DNA from: DASXMX01 sp036794395
GTDB taxonomy: Bacteria > Planctomycetota > Phycisphaerae > Tepidisphaerales > Tepidisphaeraceae
DNA length: 8,550 nt
Direction of reading: 5' to 3'
Assembly (NCBI GenBank): GCA_036794395.1
Contig: DAIRGS010000298.1
Coordinates: forward strand, 1 to 8,550
The notes under the pieces were generated by a model. The model ran no database searches. It was not told the origin of the DNA and saw nothing but the letters and a program-made list of their open reading frames with translations. This document shows positions 6,621 to 8,550 of this stretch, one piece after another (positions within the stretch are counted from its first letter, which is position 1; every line of letters begins with the position of its first letter). Made by a program: the position numbers and the translations under genes.

Positions 6621-7751
6621 TCAGTGCTGTCTGATCAGGAGGGATTTTCCCGCGTCCGGCACCAACAGTTGGAACCCCCGGTCGGTTTCCGTGAAAAGAC
6701 CGCTGAACGATAACTCATATCGCTGCGAAGGGCCGTGCGCGAAATCCCACACGTGAATTGCGAAGCTCGTCTTCAGATCAAACAGTGGCGTATTAGACCG
6801 GAACAGCACCCGCGACGAGTGCTGACAATCCCAGGAGACATACCCAGATTCGGTGTACGGCAGATGGCATTCATGCAGCGCGTGCATCTGCTCATCTGTC
6901 ACCACGGCTAACGACTCCAAAGATCCGTCAACCACCGCAACGCCCGTATAAAGCAACCTGAGGGATTTGTCCGGTGCCCGACTCATGCCGTCGAACCCCG
7001 TGCTGAATTCGACGCCGCGGTTCACATGCCGAAGTTCGGATTTGTAACGCTTCACTGCGCCGGTGGGAAGGGGGAAGATCAATCCGTCGCCGTACACGTA
7101 GTCCAAATCGTCTACGAACGAGAAGTGGGAGAATTGCTCCGCGCCCATGCGCGTCAGCCCGGCAAGAAGCATGGCCGGATCTGCAAGTGTACGCTCGGCG
7201 TCGCTCAGGCAATCGTGTACGCGCCGCGTTGAATCCGCGAACATCAACCATCTGCCGCTGGTGCTCGATATAAACTTCGCCGACGGCAAGAGCCGGCGGA
7301 TGGGCTGGCCCTCTCTGGACTTGATGTCGTAAAGGATTTTGTCTCGCTTCAGGTTGAGAACAGGGGCCGGCGCCTTCAGCAGCCGGACAACGCCGAGCAT
7401 TTCTCGCGCGGATCCGAACGGACCGGCCTCTGCGAAGCGCGCCAGATCGATGATTCGTTCCGCACGGATCGTCCCGCGCTCGGACTTTTCAAGAGAATAG
7501 ATGACCAGATATTGATGAACGTCGTCCCATCCCTGCTGCCCGTCCCTGGTCCATGCAGTCGACAATTCAACGTCCACCTCATTGCCGTCGAGTGCAATGT
7601 CGTCCACCTGTATCAGGCGTGTGATCCGAACATCGGCACGAGCCAGGATGGGCAAAATCACACCCAGCCAAGCCACCAACCCGACGCGATAGAAGCGAAG
7701 GCCGAGTCTCGGAAACGGCCAGGCGCATTTCGGAATGCTTGTGCACCTCAT
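6621..7751 (-). CDS. Secreted hypothetical protein
   Basis: A 376-residue protein I do not recognise. The N-terminus has basic residues (Arg15, Arg19, Arg22), a hydrophobic stretch VGLVAWLGVILPILA (23-37) and an Ala-Arg-Ala end (37-39), which fits a Sec signal peptide cleaved before Asp40. The mature part is soluble-looking, mixed in charge, without further membrane spans, cysteine pairs or repeats I can see. Alternating hydrophobic stretches near YLVIYSLEKS (81-90), LRLLYTGVAVVDGS (264-277) and FAIHVWDF (330-337) suggest a beta-rich fold. No catalytic motif is evident. The ATG at 7751 has no clear ribosome binding site; the TTG at codon 25 would cut off the basic part, so I keep the ATG. It ends 125 bp before the oxidoreductase start on the same strand. 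A shared transcript is possible but unproven. Confidence 0.75.
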   Translation of the reverse strand: MRCTSIPKCAWPFPRLGLRFYRVGLVAWLGVILPILARADVRITRLIQVDDIALDGNEVDVELSTAWTRDGQQGWDDVHQYLVIYSLEKSERGTIRAERIIDLARFAEAGPFGSAREMLGVVRLLKAPAPVLNLKRDKILYDIKSREGQPIRRLLPSAKFISSTSGRWLMFADSTRRVHDCLSDAERTLADPAMLLAGLTRMGAEQFSHFSFVDDLDYVYGDGLIFPLPTGAVKRYKSELRHVNRGVEFSTGFDGMSRAPDKSLRLLYTGVAVVDGSLESLAVVTDEQMHALHECHLPYTESGYVSWDCQHSSRVLFRSNTPLFDLKTSFAIHVWDFAHGPSQRYELSFSGLFTETDRGFQLLVPDAGKSLLIRQH

Positions 7752-7859
7752 GATCAGCCGCCCGAATCATAAACCGGTGGGGACGGAACGCGGCATGCAC
7801 AAAATAGCCCGTGATCAGTATCGGCACGGCACCTTCTGCCGCGATGCCTCCGTCCAGCC

Positions 7860-8228
7860 TTACATCTCGTAGCCCTGCTCCACCCAATAGATCCAATCCC
7901 CCACGGCTTGTCGCGTATCGCGATCGGCATCCTTGCCAACTTTTAACTGGGCCAGAGGCACGGCCAGACCGTCCTTTTCCCAGCGGATTAAAACGAACAT
8001 TTCATGCTCGCATTCCGACCCCGGCGGCATTCCAATGACCTCGACCTCGTCCCCAACTTTTAACGGCGAGATCGCCCGCTTGACGGCGCAGCGCGCAGTG
8101 AAGGAAAAATGCAGTTCGTTCTCAAGGTAGCAATACCACCCCATCGCCCGCTCACCGGAGTCGTAACAATCGACGATGATCTCCATCACAATCCGGTTCT
8201 CGCGCGATTTGTTCTTGCCCGTGGCCAT
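7860..8228 (-). CDS. CcbP-type calcium-binding protein
   Basis: Small cytoplasmic acidic protein of 122 residues, recognised as a member of the cyanobacterial CcbP calcium-binding family (Calci_bind_CcbP). The pattern matches along nearly the whole length: RIVMEIIVDCYDSGERAMGW (12-31), WYCYLENELHFSF with the basic RCAVKRAISPLKVGDEVEV (46-64), ECEHEMFVLIRW (72-83), GLAVPLAQL (87-95) and the ending GDWIYWVEQGYEM. Asp and Glu residues at 16, 20, 23, 26, 72, 74 and 76 are candidate ligands. In Anabaena, CcbP sequesters calcium and is linked to heterocyst formation; that role cannot apply to a planctomycete, so here it is at best a calcium buffer or sensor. No signal peptide. The gene lies 108 bp upstream of the secreted hypothetical protein on the same strand. 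Confidence 0.9.
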   Translation of the reverse strand: MATGKNKSRENRIVMEIIVDCYDSGERAMGWYCYLENELHFSFTARCAVKRAISPLKVGDEVEVIGMPPGSECEHEMFVLIRWEKDGLAVPLAQLKVGKDADRDTRQAVGDWIYWVEQGYEM

Positions 8229-8494
8229 TGGTGTTTTTCCGTGCGAATCAATATCTTTTAGCCGGGTGGTCTTGTCGAGAATTTACTTATGGTATCGCGG
8301 GCTAAATTCCTGGCAACCGTTGCGCTCGGGACGCGCGTGCCAATTAATACGGATCTGATTCGAATCGCGCGCACAGTTTGGGGCAAAAACGTTTGTACGG
8401 GTTCGCGACCCCTGCTGATCATTTCTGCAACGCGCATTTCACCTGGCATCGCACACGAGATATAGAACAAGAATTAAGAGAAGACGACGAAGAT
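8229..8494. other. Intergenic region upstream of the CcbP-type gene
   Basis: This stretch should hold the promoter of the minus-strand CcbP-type gene, but I see no convincing promoter elements. Near its middle is a 10-bp perfect palindrome, GATTCGAATC (8357-8366). No RNA gene was recognised. Confidence 0.35.
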
Positions 8495-8550
8495 ATGGGA
8501 GATGTGCTGGCGCTGGAAGTTGTGGCGTGCCCGCTTCACGTTTGGAGTAC
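8495..8550 (+). CDS. Possible start of a gene running off the window
   Basis: From the ATG at 8495 the plus strand is open to the window edge and reads MGDVLALEVVACPLHVWST. The same frame is open upstream to 8348, just after a TAA, and reads in a protein-like way there too, with the acidic stretch DIEQELREDDED immediately before the ATG and TTG codons at 8378 and 8393. The purine-rich sequence before the ATG offers only a weak ribosome binding site. The product is not recognised. It may instead be a chance open frame, as a minus-strand frame is open over 8258-8470. Confidence 0.2.
   Translation, partial: MGDVLALEVVACPLHVWS

Noticed and set aside
7579..7896. Minus-strand frame of 105 codons overlapping the end of the CcbP-type gene and the start of the secreted protein gene
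   Set aside because: It overlaps two better genes in other frames, has no recognisable motif and no ribosome binding site; the part in the 108-bp gap alone is too short to judge.

Overview
The window looks like an accessory stretch of a GC-rich bacterial chromosome, most likely a planctomycete of the Pirellulales/Gemmatales type. The reasons are a secreted Gfo/Idh/MocA-family oxidoreductase with a twin-arginine leader, a style of gene that is heavily expanded in Planctomycetes, and long repeat-rich gaps holding decayed short tandem repeats. This assignment is inferred from gene content; no rRNA or tRNA gene is present.

Region 1 (about 1-1380) has no convincing intact gene. It holds a CTCTGCG-type short interspersed repeat (141-169). 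It also holds a dense cluster of the octamer TGTAGCAT and its complement (254-495), with two flanking direct repeats and an AT-rich core. Next come a 19-bp palindrome (441-459), a near-perfect 77-nt hairpin (569-645) and degenerate heptamer repeats (886-913). Two overlapping minus-strand reading frames (about 916-1375) look like decayed gene fragments.

Region 2 (about 1387-4648, plus strand) is a two-gene unit. The first gene is a gamma-class N6-adenine DNA methyltransferase with a C-terminal target-recognition-like region. The second, joined by an ATGA stop/start overlap, is an HNH nuclease. Together they are a candidate restriction-modification or other phage-defence pair. The only ordinary start codon for the methyltransferase frame (GTG 1707) lies inside the protein: about 109 further in-frame residues precede it with no ATG, GTG or TTG. 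A GTG at 1387 in the next frame starts a plausible N-terminus, which suggests a one-base frameshift near 1404.

Region 3 (4649-5034) is a gap rich in small hairpins and could hold a structured RNA or dispersed repeat.

Region 4 (5035-8228, minus strand) has three co-directional genes. In transcription order these are a CcbP-type calcium-binding protein, a secreted protein of unknown function and the Tat-exported oxidoreductase. The gaps of 108 and 125 bp make a tight operon uncertain. Region 5 (8229-8550) is mostly non-coding and may contain the start of a plus-strand gene that leaves the window.
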